Below the pieces are notes generated by a model. It saw nothing but the letters and a program-made list of their open reading frames with translations. It made no database searches and was not told where the DNA came from. Of a stretch of DNA of 64,000 nt, positions 1 through 7,856 are shown piece after piece. The position numbers and the translations under genes were made by a program. The DNA comes from Paractinoplanes ovalisporus (GTDB taxonomy: Bacteria; Actinomycetota; Actinomycetes; Mycobacteriales; Micromonosporaceae): assembly GCF_016834655.1 (NCBI RefSeq), contig NZ_JAENHP010000013.1, forward strand, positions 1 through 64,000, read 5' to 3'. The stretch's first letter is position 1. Each line of letters starts with the position of its first letter.

Positions 1-180
1 CGAAGCGCACACAAGACGGCAAACGCGCATCCCACCCGCCACGCGCACAAACACGCAAGCGAAGCGAGCAGCCACCGCGCACGCCCGACACGCGAAGCGC
101 ACACAAGACGGCAAACGCGCATCCCACGAGGCACGCGAACGAACGCGCGAGCGAAGCGGGCAGTCGCGGCGCGCGCCGGA
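1..180. repeat. Degenerate tandem repeat, period 92 bp
   Basis: A 35-bp block at 1-35 recurs exactly at 93-127, 92 bp later. The sequence after each block (36-92 and 128-180) is also related but diverged: both contain an ACGCGMACRAACRCGC-like stretch followed by GCGAAGCGRGCAG. The array is purine-rich with many GCGAAGCG words, has no convincing ORF, and runs off the left edge of the window. Its copy number is therefore unknown. It lies immediately upstream of a lipoprotein gene. Confidence 0.8.
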
Positions 181-301
181 TGAGTGGGAGGGTGACCGCT
201 TGGCCGGAAAAGATGGCTGGGGGGCTGTTTCGGGTGTGGCGGAAGGCCCGTACCGTGCTCGCGGTAAAGATGGGGAAGATCGAAACGTAGGGGGACGCAA
301 C

Positions 302-676
302 GTGGGGGCACGTCTTGTCGTGACGGGCACCGTTCTGGTGGCACTGGCGGGCCTGGGGTCGCTCAGCGCCTGCTCGGACGACGAAACGCCGAAAACACCG
401 GCGGCCGTCGAGGACACCGCGGGCGACCTGCCGAAGGGGGACGAGGCGACCTATCTCAAGGCGCTGCGGGCGCTGGACGCCAACCTGGTGGCGGACGAGA
501 AGACCGCGGTCGACAACGGTTACAACCTGTGCCGGGACGCGGTCAACGGCATGACCGTGGCCGAGCAGCTGAACGACGCGATCAACCTGTTCCAGGTCGA
601 CGCGACCAAGGGGCAGCGGATCCTGGCCATCGCGACCACCAACCTGTGCCAGACCCCGGCCTCGGCCGGAAGCTGA
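302..676 (+). CDS. Small secreted lipoprotein (DUF732-like)
   Basis: A 124-residue protein with a lipoprotein signal peptide: hydrophobic stretch VVTGTVLVALAGLGSL, then lipobox LSAC, then a charged linker DDETPKT. The mature part has two Cys (in NLCRDAV and NLCQTPA) in the spacing seen in DUF732 proteins of actinobacteria, small exported proteins of unknown role. The frame is open from a TTG at 200, but GTG at 302 is preferred because an AGGGGG ribosome site precedes it and because it puts the signal peptide at the N-terminus. Family assignment is tentative; the lipoprotein call is firm. Confidence 0.75.
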   Translation: MGARLVVTGTVLVALAGLGSLSACSDDETPKTPAAVEDTAGDLPKGDEATYLKALRALDANLVADEKTAVDNGYNLCRDAVNGMTVAEQLNDAINLFQVDATKGQRILAIATTNLCQTPASAGS

Positions 677-905
677 CGGGCACGAACGCTGCCGGGCCGG
701 GCCATGTCACATGGCAAGGCCCGCCCGGAAGCTGACCGCCGCGAACAAGCAAAGTCGCGACCAACGGCCCGGCCAGAAGCGAACACCGCCGGGCCGGGAG
801 ACAAGCGCCAGCCCGACCGGCGGCAAACCGAACAAGCGCACGCCCGCCGGGAGCAGATGCTGCCGGGCGGGTGCGTGTGCGAACGCGCCCGGCAGCGTCG
901 TGCTG

Positions 906-1316
906 TTACTGGGGCGCGACCACGTCGACCATCCACGGGACGCCGAACTTGTCGACGAGCTGACCGTAGAGGTCGCCCCACATCTGCTTCTCGAACGGCA
1001 TCTGCACCACGCCGCCGTCGGCCAGCTTTTCCCAGACCTCTTCCAGGCCCTCGCCGGGGTCGCCGCTGAGGCTGACCGTCATCGTGTCGCCGGGGTTGTA
1101 GGTCATGCCGGGCGCCGTGTCGGACGCCATCAGCAGGTAGCCCTTGTCGGTGGTCAGCATCGCGTGCATGACCTTGTCGGCCAGCGCCGGGTCGGGCGCG
1201 CCGAACTCGCCGAACGTGTTGATTTTGAGCTCGCCGCCGAAGACCGAGTGGTAGAACTCCATGGCCTCGCGGGCGTTGCCGTTGAACGTCAGGTAGGGGT
1301 TGAGCTGAGACGCCAT
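906..1316 (-). CDS. VOC family protein (PhnB/glyoxalase-like)
   Basis: A 136-residue protein starting MASQLNPYLTF. It has the PhnB-type vicinal-oxygen-chelate pattern: NGNAREAMEFYHSVFGGEL near the N-terminus, a central HAMLTT, and GDPGEGLEEVWEKLADGG followed by the usual MWGDLYGQLVDKFGVPWMV ending. Such proteins are cytosolic and their substrates are mostly unknown; no specific function can be given. The start at 1316 is chosen for a GGAG six bases upstream; an in-frame ATG lies at 1328. It follows ppdK on the same strand but is separated from it by a terminator and a 20-bp repeat array, so it probably has its own promoter. Confidence 0.85.
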   Translation of the reverse strand: MASQLNPYLTFNGNAREAMEFYHSVFGGELKINTFGEFGAPDPALADKVMHAMLTTDKGYLLMASDTAPGMTYNPGDTMTVSLSGDPGEGLEEVWEKLADGGVVQMPFEKQMWGDLYGQLVDKFGVPWMVDVVAPQ

Positions 1317-1330
1317 CACAGACTCCATCG

Positions 1331-1430
1331 GCTGGAAGGAACGTAAAGCGGCTGGAAGGAACGTAAAGCGGCTGCACGGAACGTAGAGCGGCTGGAAGGA
1401 ACGTAGAGCGGCTGGTCGGAAGAACGTAGA
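1331..1430 (-). repeat. 20-bp tandem repeat array upstream of the VOC gene
   Basis: Five consecutive 20-bp units, read on the plus strand as GCTGGAAGGAACGTAAAGCG. Units 1 and 2 (1331-1370) are identical, units 3 and 4 (1371-1410) differ at a few bases, and unit 5 (1411-1430) is degenerate. The array lies between the ppdK terminator and the start codon of the VOC gene at 1316, i.e. exactly where that gene's promoter and leader should be. The 20-bp period is close to two helical turns, as expected for stacked regulator sites on one DNA face. Regulation is an inference. Confidence 0.8.
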
Positions 1431-1453
1431 ACACGCTAGACCTCCCCACCGAC

Positions 1454-1490
1454 AAAAAACCGCCGTCCGAGTGACCAGCACCCGGACGGC
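1454..1490 (-). terminator. Rho-independent terminator of ppdK
   Basis: On the minus strand, 25 bases after the ppdK stop codon, an 8-bp perfect stem (1490-1483 with 1469-1462, GCCGTCCG/CGGACGGC, 13-base loop) is followed by a run of six T (1459-1454). This is a classical stem plus U-tract, uncommon in such GC-rich DNA. Confidence 0.85.
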
Positions 1491-1515
1491 GACAGAGCAG
1501 CAAATGCGCAAACGG

Positions 1516-4206
1516 TCAACGGTGGTCGGATCCGGCGGACTCCACGGCCGCCCGCCCGGCCTCGAGCCGCGCGATCGGCACCCGGAACGGCGAGCACGAC
1601 ACATAGTCGAGCCCGACCTCGTGGAAGAAGTGCACCGACTCCGGGTCACCGCCGTGCTCGCCGCACACGCCGAGCTTGAGACCGGGCCGCTGCGCCCGTC
1701 CCTCCTCGGCCGCGATCCGCACCAGCCGACCCACGCCGTCACGGTCGATCGACTCGAACGGCGAGATGCCGAAGATGCCCAGCTCGAGGTAGCGCCAGAA
1801 GAACGCGCCCTCGACGTCGTCGCGGGAGAAGCCCCACGCCATCTGGGTCAGGTCGTTGGTGCCGAACGAGAAGAACTCGGCCGCCTCGGCGATCTGCCCG
1901 GCGGTCAGCGCCGCCCGCGGCACCTCGATCATCGTGCCGATCAGCACCTCGACCCCGGAGTCGGCGACCACCTCGGCGATGATTTTCTCGGCCTCGGCGC
2001 GTACGGTCTCGAGCTCCTGCACCGCACCGACCAGCGGCACCATGATCTCGGGGCGGGGCCGGCCCCCTTCGGCGGCGAGGGCGACCGCGGCCTCGGCGAT
2101 CGCCCGCACCTGCATGGCGAACAGACCGGGAATGACCAGACCCAGCCGTACGCCCCGGAGGCCGAGCATCGGGTTCGACTCGTGCATGCGCCGCACGGCC
2201 GCCAGCATCCGCTCGTCCCGCTCGGTCTGCTCGCCCGACGAGCCCCGCGCCTTGGCCACCGCCACCTGCACCGCCAGCTCCTCGAGGGAGGGCAGGAACT
2301 CGTGCAGCGGCGGGTCGATCAGCCGTACGGTCACCGGCAGCCCGTTCATCTCGCGGAAGATGTCGAGGAAGTCGGCCCGTTGCAACGGCTGCAGGGCGGC
2401 CAGGGCGTCGTCACGCTCGGCCTTGTTGTGGGCCAGGATCAGCCGCTCGACCAGTTCGCGGCGGTCGCCCAGGAACATGTGCTCGGTGCGGCACAGCCCG
2501 ATCCCCCGCGCCCCGAACCGGCGGGCGCGGGCGGCGTCGGGGCCGGTGTCGGCGTTCGTACGGACGTGCAGCGACGCGCGGGAATCGGCGTGTGTCATGA
2601 GCTGGTGCACGGCGGCGACCAGCGGGTCGTTGGCCTGGGCCGGGTCGAGGTCGCCTTCGAAGTACTGGACGACCTCGGACGGACGTACGGGAACCTCACC
2701 GAGATAGACGCGGCCGGTCGTACCGTCGATCGAGATCAGGTCGCCCTCGTGCACCACCGTGCCGTGGACGGTGAACTGGTCGCGGCCCACCTCGACCTCG
2801 TCGGCGCCGCAGACACATGTCTTGCCCATGCCGCGGGCCACCACGGCCGCATGCGAGGTCTTGCCGCCGCGCGAGGTCAGGATGCCCTGCGCCGCGATCA
2901 TCCCGGGCAGGTCGTCCGGGTTCGTCTCCCGCCGTACAAGAATCACCTGCTCGCCCTCGGCGGCCCGGGCAACCGCATCGGCCGAGGTGAAGACCACGCG
3001 ACCGTAGGCGGCGCCGGGCGACGCACCCACCCCACGGGTGAGCGCAGCGGGGTCGGAGGAGAGGTCGAACCGCGGGAACATCAGCTGCGCGAGCTGCGCC
3101 CCCGAGACCCGGGTGACCGCCTCGTCGAGGTCGATCATGCCCTCGTCGATCAGCTGCGCGGCGATCGTGAAGGCGGCCGCCGCCGTACGCTTGCCGACGC
3201 GTGTCTGCAGCATCCACAGCTTGCCGCGTTCGATGGTGAACTCGATGTCGCACAGGTCGTGGTAGTGCCCCTCGAGCGTGGCCATGATCTGCAGCAGCTC
3301 GTCGTACGACTTCTTGTCGATCTTCTCGAGGTCGGCCAGCGGCAGCGTGTTGCGGATGCCGGCCACCACGTCCTCGCCCTGCGCGTTCTGCAGGTAGTCA
3401 CCGTAGATGCCGCTCTCGCCGGTGGCCGGGTCGCGGGTGAAGGCGACGCCGGTGCCCGAGTCGGGGCCGAGGTTGCCGAAGACCATGGCGACCACGTTGA
3501 CCGCCGTGCCGAGGTCGGCCGGAATACGTTCCTGGCGGCGGTAGAGAACGGCCCGGTCCGCGTTCCACGACTTGAAGACGGCCTCGATCGCGAGGTCGAG
3601 CTGCTGACGCGGATCCTGCGGGAAGTCGTGCCCGACGTGCTTCACGAAGACCTTTTTGTACGCCGCCACGAGCTCCTTGAGGTCGGCCGCGTCGAGCTGC
3701 ACGTCGTCCTTGACGCCCTTGGCCACCTTCGCCTTGTGCAGCGCGTCCTCGAATTCCTCGCCGGGCACGTCGCAGACGGTCTTGCCGAACATCTGGATGA
3801 GGCGGCGGTACGAGTCCCACGCGAAGCGGTCGTTGCCCCCGGCCTGGCGCGACAGCCCCGCGACGGACTCGTCGTTGAGCCCCACGTTGAGAACGGTCTC
3901 CATCATCCCGGGCATCGAGAACTTGGCCCCGGACCGTACGGAAACCAGCAGTGGATCGGCCGGGTCACCGAGCTGCTTGCCCATCGTCTCCTCGAGCGCG
4001 GCCAGATGCTGGTCGATCTCGGTGTCGAGACCGTCGACGTGCGCGCCCTCGGCCAGGAAACGCTGGCACGCCTCGGTCGTGATCGTGAAGCCGGCCGGGA
4101 CCGGCAGGCCGAGATTGGTCATCTCCGCGAGATTGGCGCCCTTGCCCCCGAGAAGGTCTTTGAGATCCTTGTTTCCCTCGGCGAAGTCGTAGACGAACTT
4201 CTCCAT
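1516..4206 (-). CDS. ppdK: Pyruvate, phosphate dikinase
   Basis: An 896-residue enzyme interconverting pyruvate + ATP + Pi and PEP + AMP + PPi, cytosolic, at the PEP-pyruvate node. The N-terminal nucleotide-binding part starts MEKFVYDFAEGN and contains LLGGKGANLAEM. The phosphohistidine domain carries TSRGGKTSHAAVVARGMGK with catalytic His near residue 452. The C-terminal TIM barrel carries the GVCGEHGGDPESV motif with the conserved Cys near residue 848. Length matches the family (about 870-900). ATG at 4206 has a GGAGG nine bases upstream. It is monocistronic, ending in its own terminator at 1454-1490. Confidence 0.97.
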   Translation of the reverse strand: MEKFVYDFAEGNKDLKDLLGGKGANLAEMTNLGLPVPAGFTITTEACQRFLAEGAHVDGLDTEIDQHLAALEETMGKQLGDPADPLLVSVRSGAKFSMPGMMETVLNVGLNDESVAGLSRQAGGNDRFAWDSYRRLIQMFGKTVCDVPGEEFEDALHKAKVAKGVKDDVQLDAADLKELVAAYKKVFVKHVGHDFPQDPRQQLDLAIEAVFKSWNADRAVLYRRQERIPADLGTAVNVVAMVFGNLGPDSGTGVAFTRDPATGESGIYGDYLQNAQGEDVVAGIRNTLPLADLEKIDKKSYDELLQIMATLEGHYHDLCDIEFTIERGKLWMLQTRVGKRTAAAAFTIAAQLIDEGMIDLDEAVTRVSGAQLAQLMFPRFDLSSDPAALTRGVGASPGAAYGRVVFTSADAVARAAEGEQVILVRRETNPDDLPGMIAAQGILTSRGGKTSHAAVVARGMGKTCVCGADEVEVGRDQFTVHGTVVHEGDLISIDGTTGRVYLGEVPVRPSEVVQYFEGDLDPAQANDPLVAAVHQLMTHADSRASLHVRTNADTGPDAARARRFGARGIGLCRTEHMFLGDRRELVERLILAHNKAERDDALAALQPLQRADFLDIFREMNGLPVTVRLIDPPLHEFLPSLEELAVQVAVAKARGSSGEQTERDERMLAAVRRMHESNPMLGLRGVRLGLVIPGLFAMQVRAIAEAAVALAAEGGRPRPEIMVPLVGAVQELETVRAEAEKIIAEVVADSGVEVLIGTMIEVPRAALTAGQIAEAAEFFSFGTNDLTQMAWGFSRDDVEGAFFWRYLELGIFGISPFESIDRDGVGRLVRIAAEEGRAQRPGLKLGVCGEHGGDPESVHFFHEVGLDYVSCSPFRVPIARLEAGRAAVESAGSDHR

Positions 4207-4387
4207 CGCCAGCCACCTCCGGTTATGAATCCTCGGTCTAACTGGTTCCTGCCCCAAGGTTCGTAAGGCTAAGCAGAGAATGGCCGAATAGTTAACAGCC
4301 CGGTGGGGTATTCCACACGGGTTCGACACCCCCTGTTCGGTAAGCGCTTTCTCCGCGCAGTTCCGCGCAGCGAAACGGACGGGTACC

Positions 4388-4864
4388 GTGTCCGCGGTGG
4401 AGGGATTGCGGCGGCGGTGCGAGGCGAGACTGCGCGGCATCCGTGTGCCCGACCCCTTCGACCTCGACCAGTTCTGTGACGAGGTCGCCGCGCGCCGGGG
4501 CCGCCCGCTGATCCGTCAGCCCATCCCCGGGCTGAGCGCCGAGGCGCCCTGCGGGCTGTGGATCGGCACCGACCGGGCCGACCACGTCTTCTTCGACCCG
4601 GGCACGTCGCCGCTGCACGCCGAGCACATCGTGCTGCACGAGCTCTCGCACATCCTCTGCGGACACTCCGGAGCCGACGCGGCGATCGGCCGGCTCTTCC
4701 CCGACCTCGACCCCGACGCCGTACGGCGCGTGCTGGGCCGGGCCGGCTACACCGACGCGCAGGAGCGGGAGGCCGAGATGATGGCCTCGCTGATCCGGGG
4801 CGGCTCGTCCCGCCGGCCCCGCACCGCGCTCGGCCGGGTGACGGACGCGCTCGGCCTCACCTGA
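4388..4864 (+). CDS. ImmA/IrrE-like metallopeptidase-family protein
   Basis: A 158-residue protein with a zinc-peptidase HExxH motif, HELSH at residues 84-88, inside EHIVLHELSHILCGHSG, and a downstream acidic cluster (AQEREAEMMASLI) that would supply the third ligand. This is the ImmA/IrrE pattern; in other members such enzymes cleave a partner HTH repressor. Its stop overlaps the ATG of the next gene (ATGA, 4862-4866), so the two are translationally coupled. An XRE regulator is encoded convergently just beyond, the typical context for an ImmA-ImmR-like pair. GTG at 4388 is used; an in-frame GTG at 4397 is possible. Protease activity is inferred. Confidence 0.8.
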   Translation: MSAVEGLRRRCEARLRGIRVPDPFDLDQFCDEVAARRGRPLIRQPIPGLSAEAPCGLWIGTDRADHVFFDPGTSPLHAEHIVLHELSHILCGHSGADAAIGRLFPDLDPDAVRRVLGRAGYTDAQEREAEMMASLIRGGSSRRPRTALGRVTDALGLT

Positions 4865-5973
4865 TGATCGTTTCCGCCGTCCTGCTCGCGTTTCTCTGGG
4901 GCCTGGCGGTGACGCGGCTGCCCGGCATCTGGCGTGACCGGCCGCAGCGCGCGATCACCGCGGCCGTGATCGCGCTGGCGATCTCGCGGACCGCGGCCTA
5001 CCCGCCGGTCGCGGCCGAACTCGAGGTGCTGCGGGCAGGCGCCGTGCAGCATCTGTCGGCCATGATCGCCGCCTACTTCCTGCTCCGCTTCGTCCTGCTG
5101 GTCGCGCACCGCGGCCTCCGGTGGCACCTGGCCTCGGCCGCCGCCGTGCTGGCCCTCCTTCTCGTGGCCGCGGCCGCGGTCTTCGTCGCCCCGGGCCTGC
5201 CGGCAGGCGAGCTGACCCCGGGCGCGGTCGCCTACTGGGTCGCGCTCGATCTCTATGTCGGCGTCGCGCTGGCCGCCTCGGCCCGGTTCTTCTGGGCGAT
5301 CGGGGCCGAGGTGCCGGCCCGCTGGTCACGATGGGCGCTGCGCACGCTGGCGACCGGGGCCGGGCTGCTTGCGCTGGACGCGTTCTTCCGGGCCGTGGTG
5401 ATGGTGATCCTGGGCGCGGGCGTCACCCTGGACCTGGCCGCGATCGACCCGCCGGCCATGTTCGTGCAGGCGGCGAGCGCGCTGCTGATGGTCGTGGGCG
5501 GATCGGTCACGGCCTTCCCCCGGGCGCGGGCGGCCCTGGCGGCCTACCGGTCGCTGCTGGCCCTGCGGCCGCTGTGGAAGGCGATGCGGGACGCGTTCCC
5601 CGCGATCATCCTCTTCTCGCCGCGCCGGGCGATCGTCGAGCTGGCCGGGGTCGACGACGTGCACCTGCGGCTCTACCGACGGGTGATCGAGATCCGGGAC
5701 GGGATGATGGCGCTGCGCGGCTACCTGCCCGAGAACGCCGGGGCCGGCGGCCCGGTGGCGGAGGCGGAACGGATCGCCGGGGCGCTGCGACGGCGGGCCG
5801 AAGGGGTCGAGCCGGCCGACCACACCGGCGGCTGGGCTCCGGTCGGCCCGGAGATGGCGGACGAGGTCGCGTGGTTGAGCGCGGTCAGTCAGGCGTACCG
5901 GAAGCTCGCGAAACGGCCCGTCAGCTCTCCGCCCCGCGCTCGGACTCCCAGACCTTCCGGATCAGCTCGCTGA
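4864..5973 (+). CDS. MAB_1171c-family seven-TM membrane protein
   Basis: A 369-residue protein. Seven hydrophobic segments can be seen in the first about 230 residues (for example AVLLAFLWGLAVTRLPGIW, LASAAAVLALLLVAAAAVFV, ASALLMVVGGSVTAF). They are followed by a soluble, probably cytoplasmic tail of about 140 residues that begins LALRPLWKAMRDAFP and includes RLYRRVIEIRDGM. This is the layout of the MAB_1171c (DUF6545-like) family, annotated elsewhere as putative transporters but of unknown function. It overlaps the ImmA-like gene by ATGA, and its last 53 bases overlap the convergent XRE gene. A receptor or sensor role is as plausible as transport. Confidence 0.8.
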   Translation: MIVSAVLLAFLWGLAVTRLPGIWRDRPQRAITAAVIALAISRTAAYPPVAAELEVLRAGAVQHLSAMIAAYFLLRFVLLVAHRGLRWHLASAAAVLALLLVAAAAVFVAPGLPAGELTPGAVAYWVALDLYVGVALAASARFFWAIGAEVPARWSRWALRTLATGAGLLALDAFFRAVVMVILGAGVTLDLAAIDPPAMFVQAASALLMVVGGSVTAFPRARAALAAYRSLLALRPLWKAMRDAFPAIILFSPRRAIVELAGVDDVHLRLYRRVIEIRDGMMALRGYLPENAGAGGPVAEAERIAGALRRRAEGVEPADHTGGWAPVGPEMADEVAWLSAVSQAYRKLAKRPVSSPPRARTPRPSGSAR

Positions 5974-6316
5974 TCATGTCTCGCCCCCGGGGCGAGACGT
6001 CGGCCGCGCGCAGGGCGATCTCGGTGACCCCGGCGTCGCGGATCGTCTTCAGCAACTGAAGTTGATCGTCGATGCGGCGGGTCTGCTCGTCGTCGATGAA
6101 ATAGGCCACCGGGACGCCGAAATAGGTGGCGAGGGCGGTCAGATGCGTGACCGTCGGATTGTCGCGCCGGCCGGTGCGCAGCTGCCAGATGTACGTGTGC
6201 GAGATGGCCACGCCCTGGCCGGCCCGGATCGCCTCGGACACGGCCATGTAACTGGGTTCCGGCTTGTGCTGCTTGAACAGCCGGTCCAGCTTTTCCGCGA
6301 TGGGGAAGGCGCCCAC
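5921..6316 (-). CDS. XRE-family HTH transcriptional regulator
   Basis: A 131-residue DNA-binding protein. An N-terminal helix-turn-helix spans about residues 20-75: YMAVSEAIRAGQGVAISHTYIWQLRTGRRDNPTVTHLTALATYFGVPVAYF, where ISHTYIWQLRTGRRDNP is the recognition part. A short C-terminal helical domain follows (RIDDQLQLLKTIRDAGVTEIALRAA). GTG at 6316 is chosen because a GGGGGAGGGGG ribosome site lies just upstream. It is transcribed towards, and overlaps, the MAB_1171c gene, and it is divergent from the P450 gene. A 16-codon hydrophobic ORF ends 22 bases upstream on the same transcript. Confidence 0.9.
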   Translation of the reverse strand: MGAFPIAEKLDRLFKQHKPEPSYMAVSEAIRAGQGVAISHTYIWQLRTGRRDNPTVTHLTALATYFGVPVAYFIDDEQTRRIDDQLQLLKTIRDAGVTEIALRAADVSPRGRDMISELIRKVWESERGAES

Positions 6317-6338
6317 CCACGCCCCCTCCCCCGACGGG

Positions 6339-6389
6339 TCACCACAGCCGCGCGAGCGCCATGAGCAGGAACGCGAGGAACGCGTCCAT
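6339..6389 (-). CDS. Putative 16-residue hydrophobic peptide upstream of the XRE gene
   Basis: A short ORF encoding MDAFLAFLLMALARLW. It has a GGGGG ribosome site six bases before the ATG (6400-6396), uses GC-rich third positions throughout, and lies between a good promoter (6440-6468) and the XRE start at 6316. An in-frame ATG two codons earlier (6395) is also possible. The peptide is almost entirely hydrophobic with one Asp and one Arg. It could be a leader peptide coupling XRE translation, a membrane mini-protein, or a signalling peptide. None of these is proven, and it may not be translated. Confidence 0.4.
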   Translation of the reverse strand: MDAFLAFLLMALARLW

Positions 6390-6439
6390 GCACATCCCCC
6401 GATGTAGGCGCCATCAACTGTGGTTTATGGAACTCGGAG

Positions 6440-6468
6440 AGCCTAAAACATGAAACGCCGCGGCTCAA
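6440..6468 (-). promoter_or_regulatory. Predicted sigma70-type promoter for mini-ORF and XRE gene
   Basis: On the minus strand a TTGAGC -35 (6468-6463) is followed after 17 bases by a TAGGCT -10 (6445-6440). Transcription would start near 6433, about 44 bases before the mini-ORF. The spacing is ideal and the -10 lies in the only AT-rich patch of the intergenic region. Confidence 0.55.
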
Positions 6469-6547
6469 GTCCGAAGTTGAGCACTACTGGTAATTGATCT
6501 GTCACATCCGGTCAATTCATGCCGGGGCCTGCAGCTTGTATGGTCAA
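6464..6547. promoter_or_regulatory. Three inverted repeats in the XRE-P450 intergenic region
   Basis: Three dyads lie between the divergent XRE and P450 genes: CTCAA-N8-TTGAG (6464-6468/6477-6481), AATTGA-N14-TCAATT (6492-6497/6512-6517), and CTTG-N6-CAAG (6534-6537/6544-6547). The first overlaps the -35 of the XRE promoter; the last two are just upstream of the P450 start. They are candidate operators for the XRE protein; short dyads can occur by chance. Confidence 0.4.
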
Positions 6548-6550
6548 GTT

Positions 6551-7753
6551 GTGGCGGACATTGTGGAAAGTCGCGAGGTTTCGGCACTTCTGAGGGAGCT
6601 CACCACCGCGGCTGGGCGCGAGGATCCTTACGGCCACTACATGCGTCTGCGCGAGATCGGCGCGGTCGTCCGGGCCGACGACGGCACCCTGATCGTCACA
6701 CGGTTCGCCGAGTGCGCGGCGGTCGCGCGGGACCACAAACTCGGCAAGATGCCGGTCGAGCTGCTGGCCCACGCCGGGCTGGCCGACTGGGCCGAGCACC
6801 CGGCGCTCTACGGCTATTTCACGAGCCTGCTCGGCATCAACCCGCCCGACCACACGCGCCTGCGGCGGCTGGTCAGCTCGAGCTTCACGGCCCGCCGGGT
6901 GCAGGCGTTACGGCCCGCGACCGAGCGGATGGTCGACGACCTGATCGACGCGATGGGCGACTCCTGCGACTTCGTGCCGGCGTTCGCGTTCCCGCTGCCC
7001 TGCAACGTGATCAGCGAGCTGCTGGGCATCCCGCCGGAGGATCGGGCCCAGTTCCAGCACCTGGTGTCGGACTGGTCGGCCGTGCTCGACGACATCACGC
7101 CCGAGGTGCTCTCGAAGGCCAATCCGGCGGCTAAGGCCGTACGGGAATATCTCGCCGCTCTCGCCACCGAGCGGCGCCGGCGGCCCCGGGAAGACCTGAT
7201 GAGCGCCCTGGTCGGCCACGAGGAGGCGGGCGACCGGCTCACCGAGGACGAGCTGCTGACGATGGCCGGGCTGCTGTTCGCGGCCGGCTTCGAGACCACC
7301 ACCAACCTGCTCTCCAACGGGCTGGTGGCGCTGCTGGGGCATCCGGAGCAGCTGCCCGACATGATCGGGGACCCGGCCTCGGCGGTGCAGGAGCTGCTGC
7401 GCTACGACTCGCCGGTGCAGAACATCGACCGGACCGCGCTGGAACCGACCACGATCGCCGGGGTGCATTTTGAGCCCGGTGACCGGATCGTGGCGTACAC
7501 GGGCTCGGCCAACCGTGATCCGCGTCGCTTCACCGACCCCGACCGGCTCGACCTGCGGCGGCCCGACAACGCGTCGCTGTCGTTCGGCGGGGGCATGCAT
7601 TACTGCCTGGGTGCGCCGATGGCCCGGCTCGAGGCGGAGCTCGCTTTTCCCCGGCTCTTCGAACGGATGCCCGGCCTGCACCTCAGGGATGGGGCCAGGC
7701 GGCGCGAGAGCCTGACAATCAGGGGGTTCGATGTCTTGCCGGTGGGTTCATAA
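6551..7753 (+). CDS. Cytochrome P450
   Basis: A 400-residue soluble bacterial P450. Visible are the I-helix oxygen-activation motif LLFAAGFETTTN, the K-helix ELLR (ExxR), and the heme loop SFGGGMHYCLGAPMARLE with the thiolate Cys near residue 352. The start is taken at GTG 6551 (VADIVESREVSAL), which gives the usual length for CYP105/107-like enzymes; the frame is open further upstream. No ferredoxin or reductase gene is adjacent. It is divergent from the XRE gene and shares its intergenic dyads, suggesting the regulator controls it. The substrate is unknown. Confidence 0.93.
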   Translation: MADIVESREVSALLRELTTAAGREDPYGHYMRLREIGAVVRADDGTLIVTRFAECAAVARDHKLGKMPVELLAHAGLADWAEHPALYGYFTSLLGINPPDHTRLRRLVSSSFTARRVQALRPATERMVDDLIDAMGDSCDFVPAFAFPLPCNVISELLGIPPEDRAQFQHLVSDWSAVLDDITPEVLSKANPAAKAVREYLAALATERRRRPREDLMSALVGHEEAGDRLTEDELLTMAGLLFAAGFETTTNLLSNGLVALLGHPEQLPDMIGDPASAVQELLRYDSPVQNIDRTALEPTTIAGVHFEPGDRIVAYTGSANRDPRRFTDPDRLDLRRPDNASLSFGGGMHYCLGAPMARLEAELAFPRLFERMPGLHLRDGARRRESLTIRGFDVLPVGS

Positions 7754-7820
7754 CCCTCGAAAGTAAGACGCCGCTGCGAATTCCACGGGGGAAGAACTCG
7801 CAACGGCGCACTGGGAACAT

Positions 7821-7846
7821 TAGACGACGGCGGGCCGTCGTGTCTA
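7821..7846. terminator. Bidirectional hairpin between P450 and lipoprotein gene
   Basis: A 7-bp perfect stem ACGACGG/CCGTCGT (7824-7830 with 7835-7841, CGGG loop), extendable by flanking TAG/CTA, lies between two convergent genes. There is no U-tract, as is common in high-GC actinobacteria. Confidence 0.55.
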
Positions 7847-7856
7847 TCCCACCCGG

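Noticed and set aside
677..905. Imperfect palindrome GCCATGTCACATGGC at 701-715 as an operator or terminator
   Set aside because: Short stem with one-base centre and no supporting context; the region otherwise shows nothing.
1471..4266. Very long open frame on the plus strand opposite ppdK
   Set aside because: Antisense shadow: the minus-strand frame has all PPDK motifs; long opposite frames are routine at this GC content.
4388..7753. Cvn-type conservon around the P450
   Set aside because: The cvnA-D kinase, roadblock, DUF742 and GTPase genes are absent.
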